Shown in pieces: positions 1-9,369 of a stretch of 64,000 nucleotides of DNA (position 1 is the stretch's first letter; each line of letters starts with the position of its first letter). Where the stretch lies: assembly GCF_031127875.1 (NCBI RefSeq), contig NZ_JARXIA010000020.1:1-64000 (forward strand), in the 5' to 3' direction. Under the pieces are notes generated by a model. It did not search any database. It saw nothing but the letters and a program-made list of their open reading frames with translations, and had not been told where the DNA came from. The translations under genes and the position numbers were made by a program. The DNA is from Pelagicoccus sp. SDUM812005. Lineage in GTDB: Bacteria > Verrucomicrobiota > Verrucomicrobiia > Opitutales > Opitutaceae.

Positions 1-3000
1 AGGCTTCGTCCGCTACGCCGTGGTTGGGCGTAGCTGTGGCTGCGGAATCGTCGGTAGTCCACGCGGAGTCGCCTGCGTCCGACTTCGATCCGTCGCTCAA
101 GCCGGAGAAGTCCTCTTGCCATAGCGTTTCGCCTTTGGTTGAGGACACCGTGGGTCCGTCGTTTGTATTCTCAACTTGAATACTGAAAGTGTCGGATGCG
201 CTCGAGCCAGCTTCGTCAGTAGCGGTCACGGTGACGGAGATGTTGCCGACGTCGCCGTTTTCTGGAGTGCCTGAGATCAGGCCGGTTTCTGCGTCGATGG
301 AGAGCCAGCTTGGCAGGGGATCGCCGTTTTCGAGGGTCGCGGAGTAGGTGAGGATGTCGCCTGCGTCAGCGTCGGAGAAGTTCGCGGATGCGTCTAGACT
401 GAAGGCTGAGTCCTCTTCGACGCTTTGGTCGGCGATTACCGAGACGGTCGGACCGTCGTTGGTATTCGAAACTTGGATGCTGAAGCTGGATTCCGCAATG
501 GATTCGCCGTCCGATGCGATGACTGTGATTGCGAGCTCGCCGACATCGCCGTTTTCGGGAGTGCCAGAAAAGACACCGGTGTCCTCGTCGAAGGACAGCC
601 ATGCGGGAAGCGGATCACCGTTTTCGAGGGTCGCTTCGTAGACGAGTTCGTCTCCGGGATCGATGTCGGAAAAATTGCTCGAAACATCTAGGTTGAAGCT
701 GGAATCTTCTTCAACGGATTGGTCGTTAATTGCAGACGCGGTGGGGCCGTCGTTTGTGTTTACGACTTCGATCGTGAAAGCTGAGGAGGCGCTTTCTACA
801 CCATCGGATGCGATGATTTTGACGGAGATTTGTCCGACGTCTTCGTTTTCAGGCGTTCCGGAAAGCTCTCCTGTAATCGAATCGATGGAGAGCCATGAGG
901 GGAGCGGATCGCCGTTCTCGAGCGTAGCTGAGTAGGAGAGCGTGTCGCCGGTGTCGACGTCGTGGAAAGCGGTGGACGCGTCGAGGGTAAAGGTCGAATC
1001 CTCGTGTGCGGATTGGTCGTCGATTTGGGAGGCGACGGGACCGTCGTTTGTATTTTCAACCTGGATACTAAGGGTGTCTGATACGGATGATCCGGAGGTG
1101 TCGGTGGCGGTAACGGTTACCGATATGGTACCCACGTCTCCGTTTTCTGGTGTACCGGAGAGTTCTCCGGTTGTTTCGTTGATGGAGAGCCAGGCAGGCA
1201 AGGCAGAGCCATCTTCCAGCGTTGCGGAATAGGAGAGCGTATCGCCGAGGTCGACATCGGCGAAGTTGCTGGAAGCGTCCAGGGAGAACGGTGAGTCTTC
1301 TTCGATCGAGCGGTCGGCTAGATTCGCAACGAGAGTGGGACCGTCATTGGTGTTTTGTACGGCGATGGTGAAGGTTTGGCTGGCGTCGAGGGAGCCGTCG
1401 CTCGCAGTGACGGTGACTTGTAGGTCCGATACGTCGGCATTGGTCGGGGTGCCTGAGAAGCTGCCGGTTTCTGAATTGAAGCTGAGCCAGCTAGGGAGCG
1501 GATCACCATTTTCTAGACGGGCAGAAAAGGTGAGTGAATCGCCTTGGTCTACGTCGGAGAAACTGCCTGAAACATCGAGGGTGAATTCCGCATCCTCGCT
1601 TGCGGTCGCATCTTCGATTTCCGATGCGATGGGACCATCGTTTGTGTTTAGGATTTGAATACCGAAGTTCTTGGTTACGGTGGATCCGCTTTCGTCTGTA
1701 GCTGTGACGTTGATTGAAAGGGCACCTACGTCGCCGTTCTCTGGAGTGCCGGAGAAGGTGCCGGTTTCGGCATCGAATTCTAGCCAAGTCGGTAGGGGCG
1801 ATCCATCTTCAAGCGTGGCATCTAAAGTGAGGTTGTCGTCTGAATCGAGATCGGAAAACCTGTCTAGGACATCTAGGTTGAAGGTCGCGTCCTCTGAAAC
1901 TGCTTGGTCGGAAATGGGGCGAGCTAATGGACCGTCGTTGGTGTTGACGACTTCTAGGGTAAAGGTGCCGCTTGCGCTTTCTCCGCTTTCGTCGGTCGCA
2001 GTGACTTGGATACGGATTTTTCCTACGTCGCTGTTGTCGGGGATTCCGGAGAGTTCTCCGGTGATAGGGTCGATGGATATCCAGTCTGGCAGATCGGAGC
2101 CGTCGGAAAGCTTGGCTGAGTAAGTGAGGGTGTCACCAGTGTCGATGTCGCTGAAGTGGGATGCGGCGTCGAAGGAGAAGGCGCTGTCCTCATCTGTGTT
2201 GATCGGGGTGAAGTCCGTGGTGACAACGGGGCCGTCGTTGGTATTTTGTACTTCGAGGGTGAATACGTCCGATATGGCGGCTTCGCCATCGTCGGCGACG
2301 ACACGGACGGATAGGCTGCCGACGTCAGCGTTTCTTGGCGTTCCGCTGAATGAGGCAGTGAAGGGATCGAAGCTGAGCCAATCTGGAAGGGGGGATCCGT
2401 CTTCTAGGGTTGCGGAGAAACTGAGTGTATCGAAGAAGTCGGGGTCGCCGAAGTTGGATGAGACGTCGAGTGAAAAGGCGGCGTCTTCTGCGGTGGATAG
2501 GTCTTCGATTCCGGCGGAGACGACGGGGCCGTCGTTAGTATTCTCGACGCTGAGGTGAAGGCTCGCGGATGCGGTTTCTTGGCCGTCGCTCGCGGAGACG
2601 GTGAGCTGCAGTTCGCCGACGTGCGCGTTTTCTGGGTTGCCCGAGAGTTCGCCTGTCAGAGGATTGATGCTGAGCCATTCGGGCAGTTCGCTGCCGTCTG
2701 CAAGGGTGGCGGAGTACGTTAGCTCATCGCCTGCATCGACGTCGCTGAAAGCGTCTGAGGCGTCAAAAAGGAAAGGGGCGTCTTCGGTGGCAGTTTGTTC
2801 GGGGATGAAGGTTGCGACAGGACCGTCGTTGGTGTTCTCGACTTCGATGGAGAAGATGGCGTTCGCGTTTTCGGTCCCATCGGACGCGACAACGAGAATA
2901 GAGAGGGAGCCGACGTCGTCGTTGTCGGGAGTGCCTGAGAATTTACCTGTGGTTTCGTCGAACGTGAGCCATTCCGGCAGTTCGCTGCCGTTCATCTGGG

Positions 3001-5572
3001 TGGCTGAGTAGGTAAGCGTATCGCCAGCGTCGACGTCCGAGAAGGCGTCTGAGACGTCTAGGGAGAAGCCGCTGTCTTCTGCAATCGCCTGGTCGACGAT
3101 GGCGGTGGCGACGGGCTTGTCGTTGGTGTTCTCCACCATGATCGCGAAGAAGTCGTCGGCGCTTTTGGAGCCGTCGCTGGCAGTGACCTGGATGGTGAGC
3201 ATGCCGACATCGTCGTTGCCTGGCGTTCCGGAGAACTGTCCGGTGGCGGAATCGAAGGATAGCCAATCTGGAAGCTCGGATCCGTCGGGCAAGGTAGCGG
3301 TGTAGGTGAGCTGGTCGGCGAGGTCGCTGTCGCTGAAGTTGTTGGCGATGTTGAAGGAGAAGCTGCTGTCCTCGTCGGCGCTTTGGTCGGCGATAGGGGA
3401 GTCGAGCTCAGGCGCGTCGTTTTGGTTTTCGACGTGCAGGGAGAAGGTATTGGATACGCTTTCTCCGGCGGTGTCGGTGGCGCTGACCTTGATTTCGATG
3501 TCGGAGTCTTGGCCCTGGGGAGGAGTGCCGGTGAGCTTGCCGGTCGCTGCGTCGATGCTGATCCAGTCAGGAAGTTCGCTGCCGTCGGCGAGGGTGGCAG
3601 CGTAGGTGAGGCTGTCTCCGAATTCGCCGTCTTCGTCGGAGAAGGAGGCGCCGGCGTCGATGTCGATGAGATCGTATTCGCTGATGGATACGTCTTGGAT
3701 CTGGGTAAAGGTCGGGCGGTCGTTTACGTTTTCGATCTCGAGGGTGAAACTGGTGGTGGCTTGCTCCCCGCTGGAGTCTGTAGCGGTGATCTGGATACGG
3801 TGTTCTCCGACGTTCTGGTAGGAGGGAACGCCAGTGATTTCTCCGGTTTCGGCGTTGAAGCTCAACCAGCTGGGGAGCTGGGCGCTGAGCGTGAGGGTAT
3901 CGCCGGCATCGATGTCCGAGAAAAGGTTTTCGGGTAGGGTGAAGGAGAAGGCGGCGTCTTCGTTGGCAGTTTGGGCGGCAACGGAGAAGGTGGCGACGGG
4001 CGCGTCGTTGATGTTCTCTATATCAATAGAGACGGTGGCGGCTTGGGCGGACCAGTCGGCGCCGTCGAAACCGGACCACTGGAAGTCGGTGTGTCCGTTC
4101 CAGTTTTCGTTGGGCTGGAAGGCCACGTTTGGGAGTTGGTCGACGGAAATTGTTTGGCCGAGCTCGATGGTTTCGCCCGCTAGGGTGAGGCTTCCGTTTT
4201 CGGGAAGGGAATCGATGCGGACGGACTGCAGGGTATCGTCGCCGTCTACGTCGGAGAAGGCTTGCTCGAAGGTTTCGCGTTCGAAGGAGATGCTGGCGTC
4301 CTCGGTTCCGGAGAGGTCGACTGCGGCGATTTCGGGAGCGTCGTTGGCGTCGGCTGGCTTGAGGGTGAGGGCCCGGTCGATCTGGGTGCCTTCTTCGTTT
4401 TCAATGCGGAGGGTGAGCCCGTAGCTTTCGGGGGCGGTTTCGAAGTCGATGGAGGTGCCGTCCTTGAGCTTGAGGTTGGAGCCTTCGATTTCGAAGAGGC
4501 CGGACGGGTCGGATAGGATGCTGTAGGTGAAGGGGCCTTCGATTTCCTTTTCGGAGCCGAGGGCTTCGAGGGAGCCGATGGTGTAACCGGCTTCGTTTTC
4601 GAGCACGTCGTTTCCGGAGAGGGAGAGGGTGACGTTTTCGTTGTTGAAAGGGTCTGGCAGGACGACTGTGAGCTCGCTGCGGTCGATGACCTTGTCTTCT
4701 TCGGTCGGGTCGGTGACGACGACGTCGATCTCGACCTGCTTGCCGGCGTCCTCCTCGCCGATATCGACGACGACTTCGACGGTGCCGTTTTCTTCGTCGA
4801 CGATGGTTTCCGAGTCTACGACGTTGCCTTCCTCATCGACGACGACGGCGTTGACCCGGAATCGGGTGAGGTCGAGGAAGTCGGTGTCGAGGGTGTCGCT
4901 CACGTCGACGGTGACGGAGCGGGTGTTTCCGTTTTCGGAATCAGCGGTGGCCTTCGCTTGGGCGCTGGCTTGGTTTTGTACCTGCGGGCCTTGGGCGCTG
5001 CGGAAGGAGGTGAACTGTTCTTCCTGGGGAGTGTTTTGGGCGGTGTGGGCTTGCTCTTCCTGGCTCTCGAGCTTGCCCATGGCTGCGAGGGTGAGGGTTT
5101 GGAAGTAGTTTCGAAGCTCTGGATTTTCCTCGCCGTCCTCGTTCAACTTGAATCCGTCGAAGGCGGAGGTGTTTTGGGAAAGGGCGCTGATGATGGAAAG
5201 GAGGGTGACGCTTTGCAGGACGACGTTGCCGGATGCGTCGTCGGGCTCGAAGTTGATGCCGCGGAGTCCGCTGGCGTCCTGCTCGGCGGATGCGTCGTCG
5301 AGCGAATTTTGGAAGTTGTCGGCGGTGATGGTGGTCCCGTCTGGGAGCTCGAGCTCGGTGCTTTCGGCGAGGAGGAAGTTCTTGAGGAGGTAGGACGAGC
5401 CGTCCTTGGTCATCACGAGCACGTCTTGCCCTTGGGGGACCATGTCGGCGATCTCTTCGGGGTTGGTGAGTTTCAGCGAATCGCCGGCGTTGAAGTCGAG
5501 GGACTGGCCGTTGGAGAGTTCGTAGGCTGTGGGGGTAGAGGAATCTCCTGAGTGGTGGAAGCGGAAGCTCAT
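1..5572 (-). CDS. Giant cadherin-like repeat adhesin (amino-terminal 1857 residues; 3' end outside window)
   Basis: One open frame runs without a stop from the ATG at 5572 to the left edge, so the gene continues beyond the window. Residues 1 to about 410 are a unique, acidic head with no signal peptide and a motif of the kind VMTKDGSSYLLKNF, reminiscent of the heads of type I-secreted biofilm adhesins. From about residue 413 to 1810 there are roughly 14 tandem cadherin/dystroglycan-like (CADG) repeats of about 100 residues. Each starts near ND(G/A)P, has an EDxxF box, a DxDxGD calcium-site box and a SGTPENxDVG box. After residue 1810 the repeats stop and a different beta-sandwich-like region starts (WQEDFSGLSDG). 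By family knowledge such proteins are calcium-stiffened surface or secreted adhesins. Type I secretion is inferred from the missing signal peptide; the carboxy terminus that would settle it is not in view. No clear ribosome binding site precedes the ATG. Confidence 0.9.
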   Translation of the reverse strand, partial: MSFRFHHSGDSSTPTAYELSNGQSLDFNAGDSLKLTNPEEIADMVPQGQDVLVMTKDGSSYLLKNFLLAESTELELPDGTTITADNFQNSLDDASAEQDASGLRGINFEPDDASGNVVLQSVTLLSIISALSQNTSAFDGFKLNEDGEENPELRNYFQTLTLAAMGKLESQEEQAHTAQNTPQEEQFTSFRSAQGPQVQNQASAQAKATADSENGNTRSVTVDVSDTLDTDFLDLTRFRVNAVVVDEEGNVVDSETIVDEENGTVEVVVDIGEEDAGKQVEIDVVVTDPTEEDKVIDRSELTVVLPDPFNNENVTLSLSGNDVLENEAGYTIGSLEALGSEKEIEGPFTYSILSDPSGLFEIEGSNLKLKDGTSIDFETAPESYGLTLRIENEEGTQIDRALTLKPADANDAPEIAAVDLSGTEDASISFERETFEQAFSDVDGDDTLQSVRIDSLPENGSLTLAGETIELGQTISVDQLPNVAFQPNENWNGHTDFQWSGFDGADWSAQAATVSIDIENINDAPVATFSVAAQTANEDAAFSFTLPENLFSDIDAGDTLTLSAQLPSWLSFNAETGEITGVPSYQNVGEHRIQITATDSSGEQATTSFTLEIENVNDRPTFTQIQDVSISEYDLIDIDAGASFSDEDGEFGDSLTYAATLADGSELPDWISIDAATGKLTGTPPQGQDSDIEIKVSATDTAGESVSNTFSLHVENQNDAPELDSPIADQSADEDSSFSFNIANNFSDSDLADQLTYTATLPDGSELPDWLSFDSATGQFSGTPGNDDVGMLTIQVTASDGSKSADDFFAIMVENTNDKPVATAIVDQAIAEDSGFSLDVSDAFSDVDAGDTLTYSATQMNGSELPEWLTFDETTGKFSGTPDNDDVGSLSILVVASDGTENANAIFSIEVENTNDGPVATFIPEQTATEDAPFLFDASDAFSDVDAGDELTYSATLADGSELPEWLSINPLTGELSGNPENAHVGELQLTVSASDGQETASASLHLSVENTNDGPVVSAGIEDLSTAEDAAFSLDVSSNFGDPDFFDTLSFSATLEDGSPLPDWLSFDPFTASFSGTPRNADVGSLSVRVVADDGEAAISDVFTLEVQNTNDGPVVTTDFTPINTDEDSAFSFDAASHFSDIDTGDTLTYSAKLSDGSDLPDWISIDPITGELSGIPDNSDVGKIRIQVTATDESGESASGTFTLEVVNTNDGPLARPISDQAVSEDATFNLDVLDRFSDLDSDDNLTLDATLEDGSPLPTWLEFDAETGTFSGTPENGDVGALSINVTATDESGSTVTKNFGIQILNTNDGPIASEIEDATASEDAEFTLDVSGSFSDVDQGDSLTFSARLENGDPLPSWLSFNSETGSFSGTPTNADVSDLQVTVTASDGSLDASQTFTIAVQNTNDGPTLVANLADRSIEEDSPFSLDASSNFADVDLGDTLSYSATLEDGSALPAWLSINETTGELSGTPENGDVGTISVTVTATDTSGSSVSDTLSIQVENTNDGPVASQIDDQSAHEDSTFTLDASTAFHDVDTGDTLSYSATLENGDPLPSWLSIDSITGELSGTPENEDVGQISVKIIASDGVESASSAFTIEVVNTNDGPTASAINDQSVEEDSSFNLDVSSNFSDIDPGDELVYEATLENGDPLPAWLSFDEDTGVFSGTPENGDVGELAITVIASDGESIAESSFSIQVSNTNDGPTVSVIADQSVEEDSAFSLDASANFSDADAGDILTYSATLENGDPLPSWLSIDAETGLISGTPENGDVGNISVTVTATDEAGSSASDTFSIQVENTNDGPTVSSTKGETLWQEDFSGLSDGSKSDAGDSAWTTDDSAATATPNHGVADEA

Positions 5573-5759
5573 ATGCTGTGATCGATCGATGTTAACTGAA
5601 TCCGCGCGTAGGGCGCCTATTCCTCATCGGATCACTCCGCAAAAAACTTACTGTATAAGGGCGGATTTAGCCCAATTTCCCGCATTCCCGCGGCTTTTAT
5701 TTCCTAGCTGCCTTTGGGATCGTTTACCCAAACGCTAGGGCTTTTCCCTCGCCGGGAGC

Positions 5760-6581
5760 TTAAATATGAAAGGTGGCGAGGGTACGGCCGATTTCGATCG
5801 CGTTCTGATTCTTGCGAATTTTGCGGACGCGTAGCTCGTTCCCTTCGATGTCTATGCAGCGGGCTCCGGGCCAGGGAAAGTAGGAGCCGAGGTTGACGAC
5901 GGTTTGCTCTCCGCGTTTCCAAATGCCGGGATTGTGGGTATGGCCGACTACGATGACCTTAGGGGTCAGGCCGAATCGCTTCGTGAGCGAAAGGGCGCGC
6001 TCGGGGACTTCGCCCCAGGCCTTGAGGATGCGAAAGGGGGTGGTGGGGGGCCAAGTCTGGTGGAGGAAAATCTTCAGTTTTCCCCAAAGGGTGGGATTGT
6101 ACTTTTTGTCGTCCTTGTGGGCGCGGATGGTGACTTCCTTGTGGAGCTGGAGGTAGTCGTGCAGGTCTTGCTGGGTGCTTCCGGTGGCCTGCGCATCGAT
6201 GATGGAGGCGTGCTTGCGGAGGTTTTCGATGTTCGAGCTCCAGGGGGCGATGTCGGGGAAGAGGCCATCTCCGTGGGTGATGAAGACCTTGCCTTCGAGG
6301 AGGCTGAGGGAATGGATATCGGAGATTTCGGGGTCGTGGTTGCCGGTGATGATGCTGATGCGGCAGCCCCATTTAGAAGCTTCCTCGTCGAAGCGTTTCT
6401 TTTCCCGGCTCGCGTCGTAGTGCGCGATGTCGAGATCCCCGTACTTGAGCTCGAGTGTGTCGCCGTTAAAGATCAGCCAGTCAATGCCTTCTGCGAGGGG
6501 GGCAAGCGCCCGCAATTCGTCGATGACGCTGGCTTTGTGGCCGACGTGGAGATCGGAGACGATACGGATCTTGGCTGGCAT
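5760..6581 (-). CDS. Calcineurin-like metallophosphoesterase
   Basis: A 273-residue cytosolic-looking protein with the full set of calcineurin-type phosphoesterase motifs in order: SDLHVGH near the start (D-x-H), NGDTLE (G-D), GNHD, THGDG, and GHTHNPG towards the end. These supply the two-metal centre ligands. The size and the SDLHVGH opening resemble UDP-2,3-diacylglucosamine hydrolase (LpxH) and related phosphatases, but I cannot identify the substrate, so no symbol is given. ATG start at 6581. The gene is on the same strand as the adhesin and lies 187 bases upstream of it, so readthrough is possible but not shown. Confidence 0.88.
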   Translation of the reverse strand: MPAKIRIVSDLHVGHKASVIDELRALAPLAEGIDWLIFNGDTLELKYGDLDIAHYDASREKKRFDEEASKWGCRISIITGNHDPEISDIHSLSLLEGKVFITHGDGLFPDIAPWSSNIENLRKHASIIDAQATGSTQQDLHDYLQLHKEVTIRAHKDDKKYNPTLWGKLKIFLHQTWPPTTPFRILKAWGEVPERALSLTKRFGLTPKVIVVGHTHNPGIWKRGEQTVVNLGSYFPWPGARCIDIEGNELRVRKIRKNQNAIEIGRTLATFHI

Positions 6582-6675
6582 ATTTTGTAAAAAGGAGGAA
6601 ACGACTTATCGGATGCAAGGCGAGCCCCTAAAGAGGGCAAGCGGGAATCCGATGTATGGGGAACCAATCGTTACT

Positions 6676-6894
6676 ATGAAGGCTAAGAATTTCGAACAGT
6701 TGCTCGGCGGCGCTTTTGCCTCGGGCCTTTCCCGCGACGCGATGATCGGCTTGAACGGTCTGGGGCGTAGCATCAACGAAAAGTCGGCTGAGGATGAGCT
6801 CTTCGAGACGGCGATTCGCAAGGCCAACGACGAGCAGCTGCGCAAGCTGGCCCGCCTGAGGATCGACTCGGCCGCGTCCAAGCATTTGGACTAG
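6676..6894 (+). CDS. Small hypothetical protein (72 aa)
   Basis: A short charged, helical-looking protein beginning MKAKNFEQLLGGAFA and ending in SAASKHLD. I do not recognise a family. It is divergent from the metallophosphoesterase gene. Three in-frame ATGs are possible (6613, 6652, 6676). A GGAGG lies 14 bases before 6613, which is long for a ribosome binding site; GGGGA lies about 11 bases before 6676. I prefer 6676 because the sequence after it looks like ordinary protein while the extra residues upstream do not, but the choice is uncertain. Confidence 0.6.
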   Translation: MKAKNFEQLLGGAFASGLSRDAMIGLNGLGRSINEKSAEDELFETAIRKANDEQLRKLARLRIDSAASKHLD

Positions 6895-6951
6895 CGGGTC
6901 GGTGATCGCAAGGCTCGCTACGCAGGCGCGTCGCGAACCCTCCGCAGTGCG

Positions 6952-8265
6952 TTAGGCGAAGGTTTTGAGCAGGACTCTGGACTGGCGCTGGTTGGCGTCG
7001 TAGCTAGCCCGTCTGCTGGGAGGCAGGATGGAGGGACTCGCTTCTTCGAAGCCGAGCAGGCTGGTGAAGAAGTTTTGCGTTTGCGTCGATAGGGCGATGA
7101 CGCGGCGAGCTCCTTCTTGTTCGGCCAGCTGGCAGGCGAAGCGCACGAGCTTTCGGCCGATACCTTGGCGTTGGTAGAAGGGGTGCACGAAGAGGGAGCT
7201 GACCTCGCGCAGCTCCGGGTCCTCCTCGAAACGGTCGAGCAGCACGCAGGCCATGATGTTTCCGTCCACTTCGTATACGTAGTAGTGGTGGATCTTTTCC
7301 TCGATGGACGCCATGGAGCGCTCGACCAGCTCTTCGCGGGCGACGCCGCTGCGGGTGAGGTGGTACACGAGTGGGACCTCGTCGCGGGTGGCGCGGCGTA
7401 TCTGTTGGTATTCGTTTCCGTAGATGAGAGTTCCGACGCCTTCGTTGGAAAATACTTCCCGTACGAGTCCGTCGTGGATGCGGCCGTCGAGGATGTGGAT
7501 GCGGGAGATTTCGGCCTTCACGCCGCGCAGGGCTTGGTGGGCCTTGCTCTGCATGGCAGGAGAAAGGGATTTGAAGTCGGCGCTGGCGATGAAGTTTTCC
7601 AGCTCGGCGACGGGGATTTGCTGGGTGAGACGCCCGCCTTGGCTGAAGCCGTTCTCCTCGGAGAGGAAGAGGATTTTGGTGGCTCCGAGGGCGATGGCGG
7701 TGTCGACGGCGAGGGCGTCCGAATTGATGCGCAAGGTGTGCCCGTTGCGATCGAAGCCGATGGGCTGGATGATCGGGATAATGCTCTTGGCGATGAGGTG
7801 GCCGAGGAAGTCAGAGTCGATCTGGTCGGTTTTGCCGGTGTTGAGTAGGTCGACTCCTTTGAGGATGCCGACTGGCTTGGCTTTGACGGAATTGGTGATG
7901 GCGCACTTGAGTTTGGCCTTGGTGAGGGCTTCGAGGATCTGGTGCGAGACGCGGGAGGAGGCGCGGATGGCGAGGTCGAGGGTGGGGCCGTCGGTGGCTC
8001 CGCTGCCGTCGGTGTTGCTCGGGGTGATGGAGCGCGCGGAGGAGAGGTCGGCCAGTTGCTTGCCGATGCCGTGCACGATTACGACGTTGATCTGCAGGCT
8101 GCGCAGGACGGCGATGTCGAGCAGCAGGTTGGGCAGGTTGTCGCTCTCGATGATGGATCCGTCGAGTGCGACTACGAAGGTTTGTCCCAGAAATCTGGGT
8201 ACGTAGTTAAGGATGCCGCGCAGGTCGGTCGGCTTGATGGTCTGTTCGCTCTCGCTTGCGTCCAT
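6952..8265 (-). CDS. argA: Amino-acid N-acetyltransferase (N-acetylglutamate synthase)
   Basis: A 437-residue two-domain protein: an amino acid kinase-like domain (about residues 20-280; VALDGSIIES, VIVHGIGKQL, GATKILFLSEENG) followed by a GNAT acetyltransferase domain (about 290-437; VHPFYQRQGIGRKLV is the acetyl-CoA binding motif A). This is the classical ArgA layout and length. ArgA transfers acetyl from acetyl-CoA to glutamate, the first step of arginine synthesis. The kinase-like domain usually binds arginine for feedback control. The ATG at 8265 is preferred; an in-frame TTG lies 24 bases upstream. The flanking genes do not belong to the arginine pathway. Confidence 0.92.
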   Translation of the reverse strand: MDASESEQTIKPTDLRGILNYVPRFLGQTFVVALDGSIIESDNLPNLLLDIAVLRSLQINVVIVHGIGKQLADLSSARSITPSNTDGSGATDGPTLDLAIRASSRVSHQILEALTKAKLKCAITNSVKAKPVGILKGVDLLNTGKTDQIDSDFLGHLIAKSIIPIIQPIGFDRNGHTLRINSDALAVDTAIALGATKILFLSEENGFSQGGRLTQQIPVAELENFIASADFKSLSPAMQSKAHQALRGVKAEISRIHILDGRIHDGLVREVFSNEGVGTLIYGNEYQQIRRATRDEVPLVYHLTRSGVAREELVERSMASIEEKIHHYYVYEVDGNIMACVLLDRFEEDPELREVSSLFVHPFYQRQGIGRKLVRFACQLAEQEGARRVIALSTQTQNFFTSLLGFEEASPSILPPSRRASYDANQRQSRVLLKTFA

Positions 8266-8328
8266 GATTCGTAAGGTAGTCGTATTCAAGCCAATGCAGG
8301 AGGGGAAGCAAGCGGAGAGTGGGATGGG

Positions 8329-9069
8329 CTACTTCGCGTTCGGAGCGGGCGGTCCGGCGTCTTGCTCCTCTTCGACGGTGGCCTTGCTGGGATCGAGGTT
8401 GGTGATCTGCCACTGGGCGAGGCGGTCCTGGTTCACGAAGCTGACCGATATGGTTTCGGCTGCCATGGGATCGGTGGGGATTAGGAAGGTGGCGGGAGTG
8501 GGTTCGCCCACGAGGAGGCTGGGGTCGACGTCCTCCATCTTTTCGGCGTAGAGGGTGGCGAGGATGTAGAGTTCGCCATCCTTGTAGAAGCTGAGTAGGT
8601 GAAGCAGCTCGTGTTCAGCCAGCGGGGCTGGGACGTGGACGCGGATGGGGAGCGGCTCGCCAGGGGTGAGGGTGTCGGGGGACTCGGTCTTGAGAAAGCC
8701 GGGGACGAGGACGGGCTTGCCGGCCATGTAGTACTTGAGTTGCTCGGGAATGACTAGGTCGAGGGCGTCCGGATAGGCACGGGAAGTGGAGCGGGCGGGC
8801 GAGGCGATCTCGACCGCTTCGGTGGCGCGGTCGGTCTTGATGCTGTACCACTCGTAGAAGTTTTTCTCCACGATGGCGTTTTTGCGGTCCATCATGGCCT
8901 GGAAGGGTTCGAAGGCTTTGCCGTCCTTGCGGTATTCGAGGTTGATCCAAGTGTAGACGCCCATGAAGAGGACGATGGTGAGCGCGATGGGCCACAGGGG
9001 CCAAGGCTTGCGGTCGGCGATGCCGCTGGGCAACTGGGTCTTCGGTTCGGGCTTCTCTGGCGTGCTCAT
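8329..9069 (-). CDS. Membrane-anchored protein of unknown function (246 aa)
   Basis: I do not recognise a family. Residues 1-24 are polar and proline-rich, residues 25-43 form one hydrophobic helix (WPIALTIVLFMGVYTWI), and the remaining 200 residues look like a soluble domain facing the periplasm. The tail after residue 225 is low-complexity and acidic/proline-rich. The helix is not followed by a cleavage site, so a signal anchor is more likely than secretion. The gene lies 63 bases upstream of argA on the same strand, so the two may be co-transcribed. ATG start at 9069. Confidence 0.75.
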   Translation of the reverse strand: MSTPEKPEPKTQLPSGIADRKPWPLWPIALTIVLFMGVYTWINLEYRKDGKAFEPFQAMMDRKNAIVEKNFYEWYSIKTDRATEAVEIASPARSTSRAYPDALDLVIPEQLKYYMAGKPVLVPGFLKTESPDTLTPGEPLPIRVHVPAPLAEHELLHLLSFYKDGELYILATLYAEKMEDVDPSLLVGEPTPATFLIPTDPMAAETISVSFVNQDRLAQWQITNLDPSKATVEEEQDAGPPAPNAK

Positions 9070-9369
9070 GAGCTTGCTTAGGGAGCGCGAATTGAGAGGG
9101 AGTTAAAGCTCGAAATGGGGCGGGGGCGGCGGTGGACCGAAATCGGCGGAGCTCGGGGTGCGCAAAAGTTATATAACGTTGGACGAAACTTGCGTAAAGC
9201 GGAGCAGGGAGAGGGCCGGGCGTTCGGGAGGATTTTGGGGGAAGGGGAAGGTTGGCGGAAGGGATTGAAATAGGGAGAGGGATTGGGTTGGGGGCGGGGA
9301 AGATGGGTCGGCTTTATTTAAGGATTGTATGAGTGGAGCGGCGGCGCATTTTTTGGGCCCTCTATCACC
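9070..9369. other. Divergent intergenic region upstream of proS
   Basis: About 300 bases between the divergent 246-aa membrane-anchored protein and proS. No gene is supported. It contains a perfect 10-bp palindrome GTTATATAAC (9168-9177) inside a looser inverted repeat, CGCAAaAGTT (9161-9170) against AACTTGCG (9187-9194), followed by a G-rich, pyrimidine-poor stretch (about 9200-9310). An operator or promoter element is possible; there is no T-box or other riboswitch pattern before proS. Confidence 0.4.

Noticed and set aside
1-5572. Regular repeats about 300 bases apart as a CRISPR or DNA satellite
   Set aside because: The repeat period matches about 100 codons, the frame stays open throughout, and the protein shows cadherin-type motifs. 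It is coding.
9325-9369. A longer proS start at the TTG at 9325
   Set aside because: The 15 added residues do not look like a proS amino terminus; ATG 9370 gives the normal start.
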